From NCBI GenBank assembly GCA_903821605.1, contig CAIJLZ010000006.1, positions 179,118-243,117 of the forward strand: a DNA stretch of 64,000 nt. The letters are read 5' to 3'. This document shows positions 1-9,226 of the stretch, in pieces (position 1 is the stretch's first letter; every line of letters starts with the position of its first letter). A program made the position numbers and the translations under genes. The DNA comes from an uncultured Sphingomonadales bacterium (lineage in GTDB: Bacteria; Pseudomonadota; Alphaproteobacteria; Sphingomonadales; Sphingomonadaceae). Under the pieces are notes generated by a model. It worked only from the letters and a program-made list of their open reading frames with translations. It was not told the origin of the DNA and ran no database searches.

Positions 1-1
1 T

Positions 2-568
2 CGTGATGACCGTCGTGCCCAGGAAGATCAGGGCGAAGAACTGATCGAAAAGCTGGTTCACATCAACCGCGTCTCGAAGACCGTCAAGGGTGGTAAGCGC
101 TTCGGCTTTGCTGCGCTGGTCGTGGTCGGCGATGGCAAGGGTCGCGTTGGCTTCGGTCATGGCAAGGCGCGCGAAGTGCCGGAAGCCATCACCAAGGCAA
201 CTGCCGCTGCCAAAAAGGCGATGGTGCGCGTGCCGCTGCGTGAAGGTCGGACCCTGCACCATGATGGCAACGGCCATTTCGGCGCTGGTCGCGTGACCGT
301 CCGTTCGGCCCCGCAGGGTACCGGCATCATCGCCGGTGGTCCGATGCGCGCCGTGTTTGAATCGCTGGGCGTGGCGGACGTGGTGACCAAGTCGGTCGGT
401 ACGTCCAACCCGTACAACATGATCCGCGCCACTTTTGAGGCGCTCAAGGATCAGACCAGCCCCAAGTCGGTGGCACAGCGTCGCGGCAAGAAAGTTGCCG
501 ATCTGCTGGGCCGTGGTGGCGCATCGGTTGCTGAAGCCGAAGCTGCCGCTGACGCGATCGCGGAGTAA
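2..568 (+). CDS. rpsE: 30S ribosomal protein S5 (5' truncated by window edge)
   Basis: Ribosomal protein S5 of the small subunit, which acts in decoding fidelity and assembly. The visible part is 188 codons in an open frame that enters from the window edge and ends in TAA. The N-terminal double-stranded-RNA-binding part ([19 protein letters not shown]) and the glycine-rich loop [14 protein letters not shown] are typical of S5, as is the C-terminal [16 protein letters not shown] stretch. Only the first residues are missing. The gene is followed after 6 bases by rpmD, the normal spc-operon order. Identification is firm; the start lies outside the window. Confidence 0.98.
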   Translation, partial: RDDRRAQEDQGEELIEKLVHINRVSKTVKGGKRFGFAALVVVGDGKGRVGFGHGKAREVPEAITKATAAAKKAMVRVPLREGRTLHHDGNGHFGAGRVTVRSAPQGTGIIAGGPMRAVFESLGVADVVTKSVGTSNPYNMIRATFEALKDQTSPKSVAQRRGKKVADLLGRGGASVAEAEAAADAIAE

Positions 569-574
569 TTCGAT

Positions 575-754
575 ATGGCGAAGATCAAGATCAAGCAGAC
601 GGGTTCGCCCATCCGCCGGACAGACGATCAGCGCGCAACGCTGATTGGCCTCGGCCTCAACAAGATGCATCGCGTGCGCGAGCTGGAAGATTCCCCGGAA
701 GTCCGTGGGATGATTCGCAAGGTTCGCCACATGGTGGAAGTCCTCGAAGGCTAA
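575..754 (+). CDS. rpmD: 50S ribosomal protein L30
   Basis: Ribosomal protein L30, 59 residues, the usual size of the short bacterial form. It starts [13 protein letters not shown] and contains the conserved core [18 protein letters not shown], which fits the L30 ferredoxin-like fold. It sits between rpsE and rplO as in the spc operon. The ATG lies 6 bases behind the rpsE stop, so the two are probably translationally coupled. It is followed by an unusually long gap of 129 bases containing a strong hairpin. Confidence 0.97.
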   Translation: MAKIKIKQTGSPIRRTDDQRATLIGLGLNKMHRVRELEDSPEVRGMIRKVRHMVEVLEG

Positions 755-779
755 AAACCTTCTGGTGATGGCCTCCTCG

Positions 780-811
780 CCGTTCCTGCTCGACATTGGC
801 GGGCAGAACGG
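780..811 (+). terminator. Hairpin in the rpmD-rplO gap (attenuator-like)
   Basis: A CCGTT/AACGG outer stem and a CTGCTCG/CGGGCAG inner stem (one G-T pair, one bulged C) enclose a short loop. A T-rich stretch (CTTTCACTTTTTC) begins about 10 bases downstream, further away than in a textbook intrinsic terminator. It may be an attenuator or an mRNA-processing or protein-binding site inside the ribosomal operon. The fold is read by eye. Confidence 0.4.
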
Positions 812-883
812 TTAGGGGGCTTTCACTTTTTCAACGGTCCCGGCGACGGGACAGCGCGAACATAGCGAAAGCGAGTGCAAGAC

Positions 884-1414
884 ATGAAACTCAACGATCT
901 CCGTGACAATTATGGCGCCCGTCAGGGCCGCGTCCGTGTCGGCCGTGGTATCGGTTCGGGCCTGGGCAAGACCGCTGGCCGTGGCCAGAAGGGCCAGAAG
1001 AGCCGCTCGGGCGTCTCGATCAAGGGCTTTGAAGGCGGTCAGATGCCGCTTCACATGCGTCTGCCTAAGCGTGGTTTCAACAACCCGTTCGGCACGGATT
1101 ACGCTGAAATCAACCTCGGCCAGATCCAGAAGCTGTTGGATGCCGGCAAGCTTGATGCTGGTTCGGTGATCGATCACGCCGCGTTGCAGGCCGCTGGCGT
1201 TGCCCGTGGCGGCAAGGACGGCGTTCGTTTGCTCGGCAAGGGCGTGCTGACCTCGAAGGTGAGCCTCAAGGTTGCTGGTGCATCGGGTGCGGCCAAGGCT
1301 GCAGTCGAAGCGGCTGGCGGTGCGGTGGACGTGATCGTCTTCGTTCCGGCTGGCGAAAAGGCTGCCGCGAAGAAGGGCCTCACCCGTGCGGCCCGGCTTG
1401 CGAAAAAGGGCTAA
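884..1414 (+). CDS. rplO: 50S ribosomal protein L15
   Basis: Ribosomal protein L15, 176 residues, assembling early on 23S rRNA. The N-terminal [12 protein letters not shown] and the basic glycine-rich tract ([20 protein letters not shown], about residues 18-37) are diagnostic, followed by [18 protein letters not shown]. The ATG that gives MKLNDL is preferred over a GTG 9 bases upstream because L15 proteins normally begin M(K/R)LN(D/E)L. It lies between rpmD and secY as expected for the spc operon, but the gaps on both sides are long and contain hairpins. Confidence 0.97.
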   Translation: MKLNDLRDNYGARQGRVRVGRGIGSGLGKTAGRGQKGQKSRSGVSIKGFEGGQMPLHMRLPKRGFNNPFGTDYAEINLGQIQKLLDAGKLDAGSVIDHAALQAAGVARGGKDGVRLLGKGVLTSKVSLKVAGASGAAKAAVEAAGGAVDVIVFVPAGEKAAAKKGLTRAARLAKKG

Positions 1415-1466
1415 GGCCCGGTTTTGACAGTTCAGGATTAGACATTGTCGATCCACTGAGTATATG

Positions 1467-1509
1467 AGGCGGCGGGGGCGCGATGCTCTTCGCCGCCTTT
1501 ATATTTTTC
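1467..1509 (+). terminator. Terminator-like hairpin between rplO and secY
   Basis: Perfect 8-bp inverted repeat AGGCGGCG/CGCCGCCT with a 16-base loop, followed directly by TTATATTTTTC. This has the form of a Rho-independent terminator. Because secY and adk follow in the same direction, partial termination or attenuation that lowers expression relative to the ribosomal proteins is plausible (inference). Confidence 0.5.
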
Positions 1510-1559
1510 GGGGTCCTTGGTTGGGCCCTTCTTGTCACTCCTTGTAGACAGGTCAGATT

Positions 1560-2933
1560 ATGGCATCCGCTGCGGAAAACATGGCCGCCAACGTCAATAT
1601 CGGTAACTTCGCGCGCGCGACCGAGCTCAAAAAGCGGCTCTGGTTCACGCTGGGCGCGCTGGTCGTGTTCCGTTTCCTCAGTTTCGTGCCGCTGCCCGGC
1701 ATCGATCCGGTGGCGATGGCAAGCCTGTTTGAAACGACCAAGGGTGGCGTGCTCGATTTCTTCAACACCTTTTCGGGTGGTTCGCTGGAACGCATGAGCC
1801 TGATCGCGTTGGGGGTGATGCCATATATCACGGCCTCGATTGTGGTGCAGCTTGGCACTACCTTGGTCCCTGCGCTTCAGTCGCTGAAGAAAGAAGGCGA
1901 ATCAGGCCGCAAGAAGATCAACCAGTATACCCGCTATGGGACCGTGCTGCTCACCGCCTTTCAAGGCTATACCATTGCGGTCGGGCTGGAACATTGGGGT
2001 GCATCGGCAGGGCTGAGTGCGGTTGTCGCGCCGGGCATGCTGTTCCGCGTCACCGCCGTGATCACGCTGGTTGGCGGCACCATGTTCCTGATGTGGTTGG
2101 GTGAGCAGATCACGAGCCGGGGCATTGGGAACGGTGTGTCGTTGATCATCATGGCGGGCATCGTCGCCCATCTGCCCACAGCGCTGGCGCAGGTGTTCGA
2201 AGGTGGCCGTACGGGTACGCTTTCACCGCTGATCATCATTGGCGTGCTGGTGCTTGCCATTGCCCTGATCTGGGGCATTTGCTTCATGGAGCGCGCGCAG
2301 CGTCGCGTGCTGATCCAATATCCCAAGCGCGCGACCCAGCGGGGCATGATGCAGGCCGACAAGTCGCACCTGCCGCTCAAGATCAACACGGCGGGCGTGA
2401 TCCCGCCGATCTTCGCCTCGTCGCTGCTGTTGCTGCCGTTGACGATTGCGCAGTTTGCTGGCCGTGCGGGTACTACCGGCACCGAGAGCACGGGCAACGA
2501 CATTCTGCTCGCGGTGACCAATGCGTTGCAGCATGGCTCGCCCTTGTACATGGCGCTTTATGCTGGCGGCATCATCTTCTTCTGCTTCTTCTATACGGCT
2601 GTCGTGTTCAACCCGGAAGAAACCGCTGATAACCTCAAGCGTTACGGCGGCTTCATCCCTGGCATCCGTCCGGGCAAGCATACCGAGACCTATCTTGATT
2701 ATGTGCTGACCCGCGTCACGGTGATCGGTGCGGCTTATTTGACCGTGCTGTGTCTTGCACCGGAATTCATCATTTCGCGCATGGGCATCCCGTTCTATCT
2801 GGGGGGCACCAGCTTGTTGATCGTCGTCAACGTGACGATGGACACGGTGAGCCAGGTGCAAAGCCATTTGATCGCGCATCAATATGGTGACCTCATCAAG
2901 AAGTCGAAGCTCAAGACGGGTCGCACCCGCTAA
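1560..2933 (+). CDS. secY: Protein translocase subunit SecY
   Basis: Central channel subunit of the SecYEG translocase in the inner membrane, moving unfolded precursors with SecA and inserting membrane proteins. 457 residues, close to the usual 430-460. The N-terminal part ATELKKRLWFTLGALVVFR precedes TM1; PLPGID, the plug-region segment GGVLDFFNTFSGGSLERMS and many hydrophobic helices follow. The cytosolic loop ERAQRRVLIQYPKR matches the SecA/ribosome-contacting C5-type loop, and the gene ends with a basic tail. Its position between rplO and adk supports the call. Confidence 0.98.
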   Translation: MASAAENMAANVNIGNFARATELKKRLWFTLGALVVFRFLSFVPLPGIDPVAMASLFETTKGGVLDFFNTFSGGSLERMSLIALGVMPYITASIVVQLGTTLVPALQSLKKEGESGRKKINQYTRYGTVLLTAFQGYTIAVGLEHWGASAGLSAVVAPGMLFRVTAVITLVGGTMFLMWLGEQITSRGIGNGVSLIIMAGIVAHLPTALAQVFEGGRTGTLSPLIIIGVLVLAIALIWGICFMERAQRRVLIQYPKRATQRGMMQADKSHLPLKINTAGVIPPIFASSLLLLPLTIAQFAGRAGTTGTESTGNDILLAVTNALQHGSPLYMALYAGGIIFFCFFYTAVVFNPEETADNLKRYGGFIPGIRPGKHTETYLDYVLTRVTVIGAAYLTVLCLAPEFIISRMGIPFYLGGTSLLIVVNVTMDTVSQVQSHLIAHQYGDLIKKSKLKTGRTR

Positions 2934-2949
2934 GTTTAGTATCAGCTCC

Positions 2950-2970
2950 GGTGGCGCCGCATCCGCCACC
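2950..2970 (+). terminator. Perfect 7-bp hairpin between secY and adk
   Basis: GGTGGCG and CGCCACC pair around a 7-base loop. No T-run follows, so this is not a standard terminator; an mRNA-processing or stabilising hairpin is more likely. It is the third hairpin in three successive gaps of this operon. Confidence 0.35.
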
Positions 2971-2999
2971 ATGGGCTTGGACGTAAAAAGGGGGGATGC

Positions 3000-3650
3000 A
3001 TGAAGAACATCATTCTGTTGGGGCCGCCAGGCGCGGGCAAGGGAACGCAGGCCAGCCGGCTTCAGGACGAATTCGGCATGGTCCAGCTTTCCACGGGCGA
3101 CATGCTGCGGGCTGCCGTTAAGGCGGGCACCCCGACCGGGCTTCAGGCCAAGGCGGTGATGGATGCGGGCGGGCTCGTTTCGGACGAGATCGTTTCGGGC
3201 ATCATCGGCGAAGAGCTGGATCGGCTCGGCTCCGACAAGGGTGTGATCTTCGACGGCTATCCCCGGACCGAGGCGCAGGCTCATTCGCTGGACGAGATCC
3301 TCGCCACGCGCGGGCGCAAGCTTGACCATGTGATCGAACTGGTGGTCGACGAAGACGCGCTGGTGGATCGCATCACCGGTCGTTACACCTGCGCCAAGTG
3401 CAATGCAGGCTATCATGACCGCTATCTCAAGCCGCAGGCCGATGGTGTTTGCGACCAGTGCGGCGGCACCGAGTTCAAGCGTCGTCCCGATGACAATGAA
3501 CAGACGGTCCGCACCCGCATGGCCGAATATCGCGCCAAGACTGCGCCGATCCTGCCGATCTATGAAGGTCGTGGGTTGGTGCAGCAGGTCGATGGCATGG
3601 CTGATATCAAGGTTGTGCAGGACGCGCTTGAGGCGATCCTTAAGGCCTGA
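3000..3650 (+). CDS. adk: Adenylate kinase (zinc-type lid)
   Basis: Catalyses ATP + AMP = 2 ADP in the cytoplasm. 216 residues. The P-loop GPPGAGKGTQ is at about residues 8-17, followed by QLSTGDMLRAAV (AMP binding) and GYPRTEAQA. The LID domain contains CAKCNAGYHDRYLKP and CDQCGG, a four-cysteine zinc site as in long Gram-positive-type and many alphaproteobacterial adenylate kinases. A GGGGGG tract just upstream of ATG is the ribosome site. It follows secY, as is common, but the next gene is not rpsM, so the ribosomal operon appears to end here. Confidence 0.98.
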   Translation: MKNIILLGPPGAGKGTQASRLQDEFGMVQLSTGDMLRAAVKAGTPTGLQAKAVMDAGGLVSDEIVSGIIGEELDRLGSDKGVIFDGYPRTEAQAHSLDEILATRGRKLDHVIELVVDEDALVDRITGRYTCAKCNAGYHDRYLKPQADGVCDQCGGTEFKRRPDDNEQTVRTRMAEYRAKTAPILPIYEGRGLVQQVDGMADIKVVQDALEAILKA

Positions 3651-3695
3651 ACCGTCCCGGCTGGGGCAAAGGGCTGACGAAAGGTCGGTGTACCG

Positions 3696-4661
3696 ATGAC
3701 ACGTTGGCCCCGCTGGTTGCCCGAGCCTTTCATGACGGCCTTGTTCAGCGCGGTGCTGGTTGCCGCGCTGTTGCCGGCGCGGGGGCTGTTTGCCGAGCTG
3801 ATTGATGGGCTGGCGACTGCCGCCATCATGCTGTTGTTCTTCATGCATGGCGTGAAGCTGCCGCGCGATGCCTTATGGTTGGCGCTGGGCAATTGGCGGC
3901 TGCACGGCACGATCATCGCCATTAGCTTTGGACTGTTCCCGCTGCTTGGCCTCGGCCTGATGCACTTGCTGGGCGCGGTGCTCAGCCCGCAATTGTGGCT
4001 GGGCGTGCTGTTTCTCTGTGTGCTGCCGTCAACCGTGCAATCTTCCATTGCCTTCACCTCGATCGCGCGCGGCAATGTCGCGGCGGCGGTGACGGCCGCC
4101 GGCCTGTCCAATCTGCTGGGGATGGTGTTAACGCCCCTGTTGGTCAGCGTGCTGATCGGCACAAGCGGTGGAGCGGGAATCGGCTTTGACCAGTTTAGCC
4201 GCATCCTGTGGGAATTGTTTTTCCCGTTCGTCGCGGGCCAAGTGCTGCGACCGTTGTTCATCACCTGGGTCAGCGCGCATAAGGGCGTGGTCGGCTTCAC
4301 CGACCGCAGCACGATCATCCTCGCGGTTTATTCGGCCTTTTCGGCGGCTGTGGTGGAGGGCATCTGGGCCCGCATCGGTTGGGGTGAGATCGGCGCATTG
4401 ATGGGGCTGTCCGGCTTGTTGCTCGCACTGGTGATGGGGCTGGGCTGGTGGACCACGGGTCGGCTCGGCTTTGACCGGGGCGACCGCATCGCGATGTTGA
4501 TGGCGGGGTCGAAAAAGAGCCTCGCGGCGGGCGTGCCGATGGCCAAGGTGCTGCTATCGGCTTCAAGCGTGGGCATGGCGCTTTTACCGCTCATGATTTT
4601 CCACCAGATCCAGTTGATCGTTTGCGCGGTGTTGGCCCGGCGACTGGGGCGCGCGGCTTAG
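3696..4661 (+). CDS. Bile acid:sodium symporter-like transporter (YfeH/SBF-like)
   Basis: Inner-membrane protein of 321 residues with about 9-10 hydrophobic segments and almost no soluble domain. The pattern LPSTVQSSIAFTSIARGN, AAGLSNLLGMVLTPLLV and GSKKSLAAGVPMA matches the SBF-like branch (PF13593, E. coli YfeH) of the BASS superfamily, which otherwise carries Na+-coupled transporters of bile acids, organic anions and arsenite. The substrate of this branch is not known and cannot be read here. It lies 45 bases behind adk in the same direction and converges on holA. A short tandem repeat separates the two 3' ends. Confidence 0.85.
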   Translation: MTRWPRWLPEPFMTALFSAVLVAALLPARGLFAELIDGLATAAIMLLFFMHGVKLPRDALWLALGNWRLHGTIIAISFGLFPLLGLGLMHLLGAVLSPQLWLGVLFLCVLPSTVQSSIAFTSIARGNVAAAVTAAGLSNLLGMVLTPLLVSVLIGTSGGAGIGFDQFSRILWELFFPFVAGQVLRPLFITWVSAHKGVVGFTDRSTIILAVYSAFSAAVVEGIWARIGWGEIGALMGLSGLLLALVMGLGWWTTGRLGFDRGDRIAMLMAGSKKSLAAGVPMAKVLLSASSVGMALLPLMIFHQIQLIVCAVLARRLGRAA

Positions 4662-4665
4662 ATGT

Positions 4666-4735
4666 GCGCCGTCCGGCGTGCGGTTTAGGTTAGCGCCGTC
4701 CGGCGTGCAGTTTAGGTTAGCGCCGTCCGGCGCGG
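4666..4735. repeat. 27-bp tandem repeat, 2.6 copies, at the 3' end of holA
   Basis: Two full copies (4666-4692 and 4693-4719) differ at one base (TGCGG versus TGCAG). A third, partial copy from 4720 runs into the end of the holA reading frame. Each copy contains CGCCGTCCGGCG, which can pair CGCCG with CGGCG around TC, and then TTTAGGTTA. The repeat therefore copies the last codons and stop of holA twice into the gap between two convergent genes, leaving an array of small hairpins that could serve as a bidirectional terminator. Confidence 0.85.
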
Positions 4736-5751
4736 GCAGCCTGTCGCGCCAACGTGAATAATTCCTCGCCAAGCCGGGTCATGCCAAGTGCCTGCGGGCC
4801 GCGATCATCGCGTTCTAACTGGAGCAGCCGACCATGCGCCGTTTCAAGCGGGCGTAGCGGCCAGCGTATGAGCTGGCGCTTGATCGCTTCCTTGTCCTTC
4901 CAGAAGATCGCCTTGCCGCGCGCCTCCACTGCATCCGAGGCATTGCAGCCGCGCGCGACCATGTCTTGCGCCAAGCCAAGCAAGAGGTGCGCGCGGCGCA
5001 TCAAGACGCGGATGATGCCCGCAGCGGGCGCGGACGCACTCGCGAACAGATCCAGTTCATGGGCCAGCATTTCCAGCTCACCACCGAACACGGCATTGGT
5101 AATCGCCCCGAGATTGCCCTCGTCATTATCAGCACCCAGCAGGTCAATGACATCATGGGTCAGGGCAGGGGCGGCATGTTCATGGGCGTCGAGATAAAGC
5201 GCATATTTCTCGATCTCGCGGGCGATCAGGGCGCGATCATTGCCGACCATCTCGGCCAACCGTGTCGCGACATCATTGTCGATCCGCAAATGGGAAAGCT
5301 GCGCCAGTTCGCGCACCACCGTTGTCGCATCACGCCCGGTCGGGACATAGCTTTCAAGACAGCGGGTAAGCGGGTGATCCTTGCACAGCGCGAACAGCTT
5401 GCCATCCTTGCGCAATGTGCCGGTGACAATGGTCACGGCGTGATTTGTCGCAGGCAGGTCGAGCAGCGCCGAAACGGCAGGCACCAGTTCATCGCCGCTA
5501 CCGGTCACGCGGATATGCAGGCGGCCACCGAACATGGAAAAAGCGGCGGCCTCATCGGCCAGCCGGGCGGGGTCTTCCTTGAGCTGCGCGCCCGCCATAT
5601 CGAGCCGTTCCGTATCAGGGCCAAGCTTTGCCGTCAGGCTGTTGGCCAGTTCGGTCGAGGCGGATTCGTCAGGACCATAGAATAGATACAGCCGCACCTC
5701 GGGCGCGGCGGCCGCCAGCACCCGTTGCATTTCCGGCAGCTTGACGATCAT
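4717..5751 (-). CDS. holA: DNA polymerase III delta subunit
   Basis: Delta subunit of the clamp loader, which opens the beta sliding clamp for loading on primed DNA. 344 residues, usual for the family. The N-terminal part has the degenerate AAA+ P-loop region LYLFYGPDESAS, then FSMFGGRLHIRV, which contains the clamp-contact segment, and the C-terminal helical collar domain. Its start overlaps the lptE stop by 4 bases (ATGA), a usual lptE-holA arrangement downstream of leuS. The end of the gene (GCC GGA CGG CGC TAA) is the source of the tandem repeat beyond it. Confidence 0.93.
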   Translation of the reverse strand: MIVKLPEMQRVLAAAAPEVRLYLFYGPDESASTELANSLTAKLGPDTERLDMAGAQLKEDPARLADEAAAFSMFGGRLHIRVTGSGDELVPAVSALLDLPATNHAVTIVTGTLRKDGKLFALCKDHPLTRCLESYVPTGRDATTVVRELAQLSHLRIDNDVATRLAEMVGNDRALIAREIEKYALYLDAHEHAAPALTHDVIDLLGADNDEGNLGAITNAVFGGELEMLAHELDLFASASAPAAGIIRVLMRRAHLLLGLAQDMVARGCNASDAVEARGKAIFWKDKEAIKRQLIRWPLRPLETAHGRLLQLERDDRGPQALGMTRLGEELFTLARQAARAGRR

Positions 5752-6239
5752 GGGTTCGGCTGGCGCTGCGCGAAAAGGGCGAGGCGAGTGGTGATCTGGT
5801 CGGCAAGATCGATGCTCAGCCGCTCCAGCACCGTTTCCTCTGCCGCGATGGTCGCGTAATCGGATTGGGTGAGGTCGATCCCGGCATCGGCGCTGGCGGT
5901 TTGATCCAGCACCACCTTGCCGGTCGCATTTTCGATCAACTGGAAGCGCGCCCGCAATGTGCGGCGCTCGCGCGATGCCGAGTTGTCCTTGCTGATGCCG
6001 AAGCTCGTCAACTGGTCGTCCAGCGCAACGTCGAGCCGATATGTGCTGCCGCCACGGCCAAGCCGCTGGCCCAGTTGCTGCGTCATGATCCAGCCTGCCT
6101 TGCCGGCAATCGGCCCGATCTCAACCGAATCGAGGGTGCGCGTCACCAAGCTGTCGGAGCCGCCACTATAGACCGGCTTCAGCCCGCAGGCGGGCAGGAG
6201 CAGGGCGAGGGCGAGCAGGGGCAGCGTGCGACGGTTCAT
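5748..6239 (-). CDS. lptE: LPS-assembly lipoprotein LptE
   Basis: Outer-membrane lipoprotein that plugs the LptD barrel during lipopolysaccharide export. 163 residues. The signal peptide [24 protein letters not shown] has a lipobox with the lipidated cysteine at residue 18, followed by the GLKPVY(S/G) stretch common in alphaproteobacterial LptE. The remainder is a small alpha/beta domain with [15 protein letters not shown] and [10 protein letters not shown]. It overlaps leuS and holA by 4 bases each, so all three should be translationally coupled. Family members are weakly conserved; the call rests on lipobox, size and gene order. Confidence 0.9.
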   Translation of the reverse strand: MNRRTLPLLALALLLPACGLKPVYSGGSDSLVTRTLDSVEIGPIAGKAGWIMTQQLGQRLGRGGSTYRLDVALDDQLTSFGISKDNSASRERRTLRARFQLIENATGKVVLDQTASADAGIDLTQSDYATIAAEETVLERLSIDLADQITTRLALFAQRQPNP

Positions 6240-8773
6240 GCGACGATATTGACCAGCCGGTCGGGGACGACAATCACTTTCTTCGGCGTCGCGCCATCAA
6301 GTGAACGCACGACCTTATCGGACGCCAGCGCAACGGCCTCTAACGCGGCCTTATCCAGTCCCTTGGCGACGACCAGCGTATCGCGCAGCTTGCCATTGAC
6401 CTGCACCGCGATCTTGACTTCATCTTCGATCAACAAGGCCGGGTTAACGGTCGGCCATGCGGCATCGGCCACCAGACCTTCGCCGCCGATCTTGGTCCAT
6501 GCCTCTTCCGCGATATGGGGGGCCATTGGTGCGATCAGGCGGACCATCGTGCGGATCGCCGTGGCCTTGCTGGCCGTGGCATTCGCCTTTTCGATGCTAT
6601 TGGCGAGGTCGTGCAACTTGGCCACCGCCTTATTGAAGCCGAGCGCCTCAATATCGGCGGCAATGCCGGCAATCGCCTGATGCAGCTTGCGATCAAGCGG
6701 CTTGTCCTCGCCCTGTGCATCGGCCTCGATCCCATCAACCAGCCGCCACAGACGGTTGATGAAGCGCCAGCAACCCTCGATCCCGGCCTCGGTCCAAGGT
6801 AGGTCGCGTTCGGGCGGGCTGTCGGACAGCATGAACCAGCGCACGGCATCCGCGCCATATTGGTCGATGATCTCATCGGGATCGACGACGTTCTTCTTCG
6901 ACTTCGACATTTTGATGACGCGGCCGACCTCGACCTTGACGCCACCGCTGCCGGTCACGACCATGCTGCCATCATCGATGCGATGCACCTCTGCCGGGTT
7001 GAACCAGACCGGCTGGCCGCTTTCGGGATCGGTGATCGAATAGGTCTCGTGCGTTACCATGCCTTGGGTGAACAGGCCCTTGAACGGCTCGGTCACGCCG
7101 ATCTTGCCGATGCGGGCGAGCGCGCGCGTCCAGAATCGGGCATAGAGGAGGTGCAGGATCGCATGTTCCACGCCGCCGATATATTGGCCGACCGGCAGCC
7201 ATTGTTCGGCAATCGCACGGTCGAACGGCTGATCATCGGGCTGGCTGGCGAAGCGGATGAAATACCAGCTGGAGTCGACAAAGGTGTCGAGCGTGTCCGT
7301 CTCGCGCCGGGCGGGCTTGCCGCAGCTTGGGCAGTTCACATGCTTCCACGTCGGGTGACGCTCTAGCGGGTTGCCCGGCACGTCGAAGCTGACATCTTCC
7401 GGCAGCTTCACCGGGAGCTGATCCTTCGGCACCGGCACGACGCCGCAGTCATCGCAATGGATGAACGGAATCGGCGTGCCCCAGTAACGCTGGCGCGACA
7501 CGCCCCAGTCGCGCAACCGCCAGACGGTCGTGCCCTTGCCCCAGCTTTCAGCCTCGGCATGGCCGATGACGGCGGCCTTGGCGTCCTCGACGCTCATGCC
7601 GTCAAGGAAGTGGGAATTCACGATCCGGCCCGGGCCGGTATAGGCGACATTGCCGACGAAATGCGGATCGGTGTCATCGCCCTCGGCGACGACGCGCGTG
7701 ACCTTGAGGTCGTATTTGCGCGCGAAGTCGAGATCGCGCTGATCATGCGCCGGACAGCCAAAGACCGCGCCCGTGCCATAGTCCATCAGCACGAAATTCG
7801 CGACATAGACCGGCAAATGCCAGTCCGGGTCGAGCGGGTGCTGGACCGATAAGCCGGTGTTGAAGCCCTTTTTCTCGGCCGTTTCGATATCAGCGGCGGC
7901 GGTGCCGGACTGCTGACATTCCTTGATAAAGGCGGCGAGATCGGGCACATTTTCGGCCAGCTTCTTCGCGATCGGATGATCGGGCGCAATGGCGGCAAAG
8001 CTGGCGCCGAACAGCGTGTCGGGACGGGTGGTGAACACCTCGAACCCATCGGTGCTGCCGACAAAGTTGAAGCGGAACTGCATGCCCTGCGACTTGCCGA
8101 TCCAGTTTTCCTGCATCAGCCGAACCTTTTCCGGCCATTGGTCGAGCGTGGCCAGGCCATCAAGCAGTTCATCCGCAAAATCGGTGATCTTGAGGAACCA
8201 TTGCGAGAGCTTCTTCTTTTCGACCAGCGCCCCCGAACGCCAACCGCGCCCGTCGATCACCTGTTCATTGGCCAGCACGGTCATATCGACCGGGTCCCAA
8301 TTGACTGCCGATTCCTTGCGATAGACAAGACCCGCCGCATAGAGATCGAGGAACAGCGATTGTTCCTGACCATAATATTCGGGTTCACAGGTGGCGAGTT
8401 CGCGGCTCCAGTCGAGCGCGAAGCCCAGCCGTTTCAACTGGGCACGCATCGAGGCGATGTTTTCGCGGGTCCAGCTACCGGGATGGACGTTCTTTTCCAT
8501 CGCGGCGTTTTCCGCCGGCATGCCGAACGCATCCCAGCCCATCGGGTGGAGCACTTCATGCCCGGTCATCCGCTTAAAACGGGCGAGTACGTCGCCCATC
8601 GTATAGTTGCGGACATGGCCCATATGGATGCGCCCCGACGGATAGGGGAACATCTCCAGGACATAGGCCTTGGGTTTGGTGCTGGCGTCGGACGCGCGGA
8701 AAGTCTGCCGTTCGTCCCAGACTCGTTGCCAGCGCGCATCCGCCGCCTTGGGGTTGAAGCGCGTATTGGTCAT
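6236..8773 (-). CDS. leuS: Leucyl-tRNA synthetase
   Basis: Charges tRNA-Leu with leucine. 845 residues, a standard bacterial class Ia LeuRS. The HIGH motif is HMGH (about residues 50-53, in [15 protein letters not shown]) and the KMSKS motif is about residue 620 ([15 protein letters not shown]). Between them lies the CP1 editing domain with [10 protein letters not shown] and [16 protein letters not shown] four-cysteine zinc site is seen (CDDCGVVP and [10 protein letters not shown]). The anticodon-binding and C-terminal domains complete it. Second gene of the DUF3576-leuS-lptE-holA operon. Confidence 0.98.
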   Translation of the reverse strand: MTNTRFNPKAADARWQRVWDERQTFRASDASTKPKAYVLEMFPYPSGRIHMGHVRNYTMGDVLARFKRMTGHEVLHPMGWDAFGMPAENAAMEKNVHPGSWTRENIASMRAQLKRLGFALDWSRELATCEPEYYGQEQSLFLDLYAAGLVYRKESAVNWDPVDMTVLANEQVIDGRGWRSGALVEKKKLSQWFLKITDFADELLDGLATLDQWPEKVRLMQENWIGKSQGMQFRFNFVGSTDGFEVFTTRPDTLFGASFAAIAPDHPIAKKLAENVPDLAAFIKECQQSGTAAADIETAEKKGFNTGLSVQHPLDPDWHLPVYVANFVLMDYGTGAVFGCPAHDQRDLDFARKYDLKVTRVVAEGDDTDPHFVGNVAYTGPGRIVNSHFLDGMSVEDAKAAVIGHAEAESWGKGTTVWRLRDWGVSRQRYWGTPIPFIHCDDCGVVPVPKDQLPVKLPEDVSFDVPGNPLERHPTWKHVNCPSCGKPARRETDTLDTFVDSSWYFIRFASQPDDQPFDRAIAEQWLPVGQYIGGVEHAILHLLYARFWTRALARIGKIGVTEPFKGLFTQGMVTHETYSITDPESGQPVWFNPAEVHRIDDGSMVVTGSGGVKVEVGRVIKMSKSKKNVVDPDEIIDQYGADAVRWFMLSDSPPERDLPWTEAGIEGCWRFINRLWRLVDGIEADAQGEDKPLDRKLHQAIAGIAADIEALGFNKAVAKLHDLANSIEKANATASKATAIRTMVRLIAPMAPHIAEEAWTKIGGEGLVADAAWPTVNPALLIEDEVKIAVQVNGKLRDTLVVAKGLDKAALEAVALASDKVVRSLDGATPKKVIVVPDRLVNIVA

Positions 8774-8791
8774 GTCAGGATTTCCGGTGTG

Positions 8792-9226
8792 TTACTTGGC
8801 GATATTCGCCGTTTGACGCAGATCACGGGCGCGGCCCAGCACGACTTCTTCCAGTCGCTGTACGGTGCTCGCTTGCACGGCCGTGTCGACCCACTGGCCA
8901 TTATTTGCGATCTGGCGCGAGGCCGAAACGCGCACCGCATCGGCGCGCAGATCCTGATCAAGAATCATGACGGTGATCTTCATCCGCTCATTCGGATTGG
9001 CCGGGCTGGCATACCAGTCGGTCACGATGACGCCGCCATTGCTGTCGGCCGACACGATCGGCATGAAGCTGAAGGTGTCGAGCGCGGCCCGCCAAAGATA
9101 GGCGTTGACGCCGATGGTGGTGATCTTGGAGGCCGCGAGATCCGCGACGGGGCGCTCCTTCTTACCGCAACCGGAAAGGGTAACGGCGGCAACCAGCATC
9201 AGGGGCAGGGCAACGGGACGAAGCAT
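8792..9226 (-). CDS. DUF3576 lipoprotein
   Basis: Predicted lipoprotein of 144 residues. From the chosen ATG the N-terminus is MLRPVALPLMLVAAVTLSGC, a lipoprotein signal peptide with lipobox LSGC. The body (NAYLWRAALDTFSFMPIVSAD, GGVIVTDWYA, NERMKITVMIL, AVRVSASRQ) matches DUF3576, an alphaproteobacterial family of unknown function usually found upstream of leuS. An upstream in-frame start would add 21 residues before the signal peptide; the ATG used has GAGGA a few bases upstream and a proper signal peptide. First gene of the leuS operon, 18 bases before leuS. The leuS-lptE linkage hints at an envelope role (inference). Confidence 0.88.
   Translation of the reverse strand: MLRPVALPLMLVAAVTLSGCGKKERPVADLAASKITTIGVNAYLWRAALDTFSFMPIVSADSNGGVIVTDWYASPANPNERMKITVMILDQDLRADAVRVSASRQIANNGQWVDTAVQASTVQRLEEVVLGRARDLRQTANIAK

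Noticed and set aside
2223..3848. 541-codon open frame on the minus strand opposite secY and adk
   Set aside because: It is the mirror of two certain genes. Long antisense frames are common in GC-rich DNA; the sequence is rich in His, Arg and Gln and has no ribosome site or family resemblance.
4966..5685. 239-codon plus-strand frame across holA
   Set aside because: It lies within the antisense of holA, is His/Gln/Arg rich, and has no start signal.
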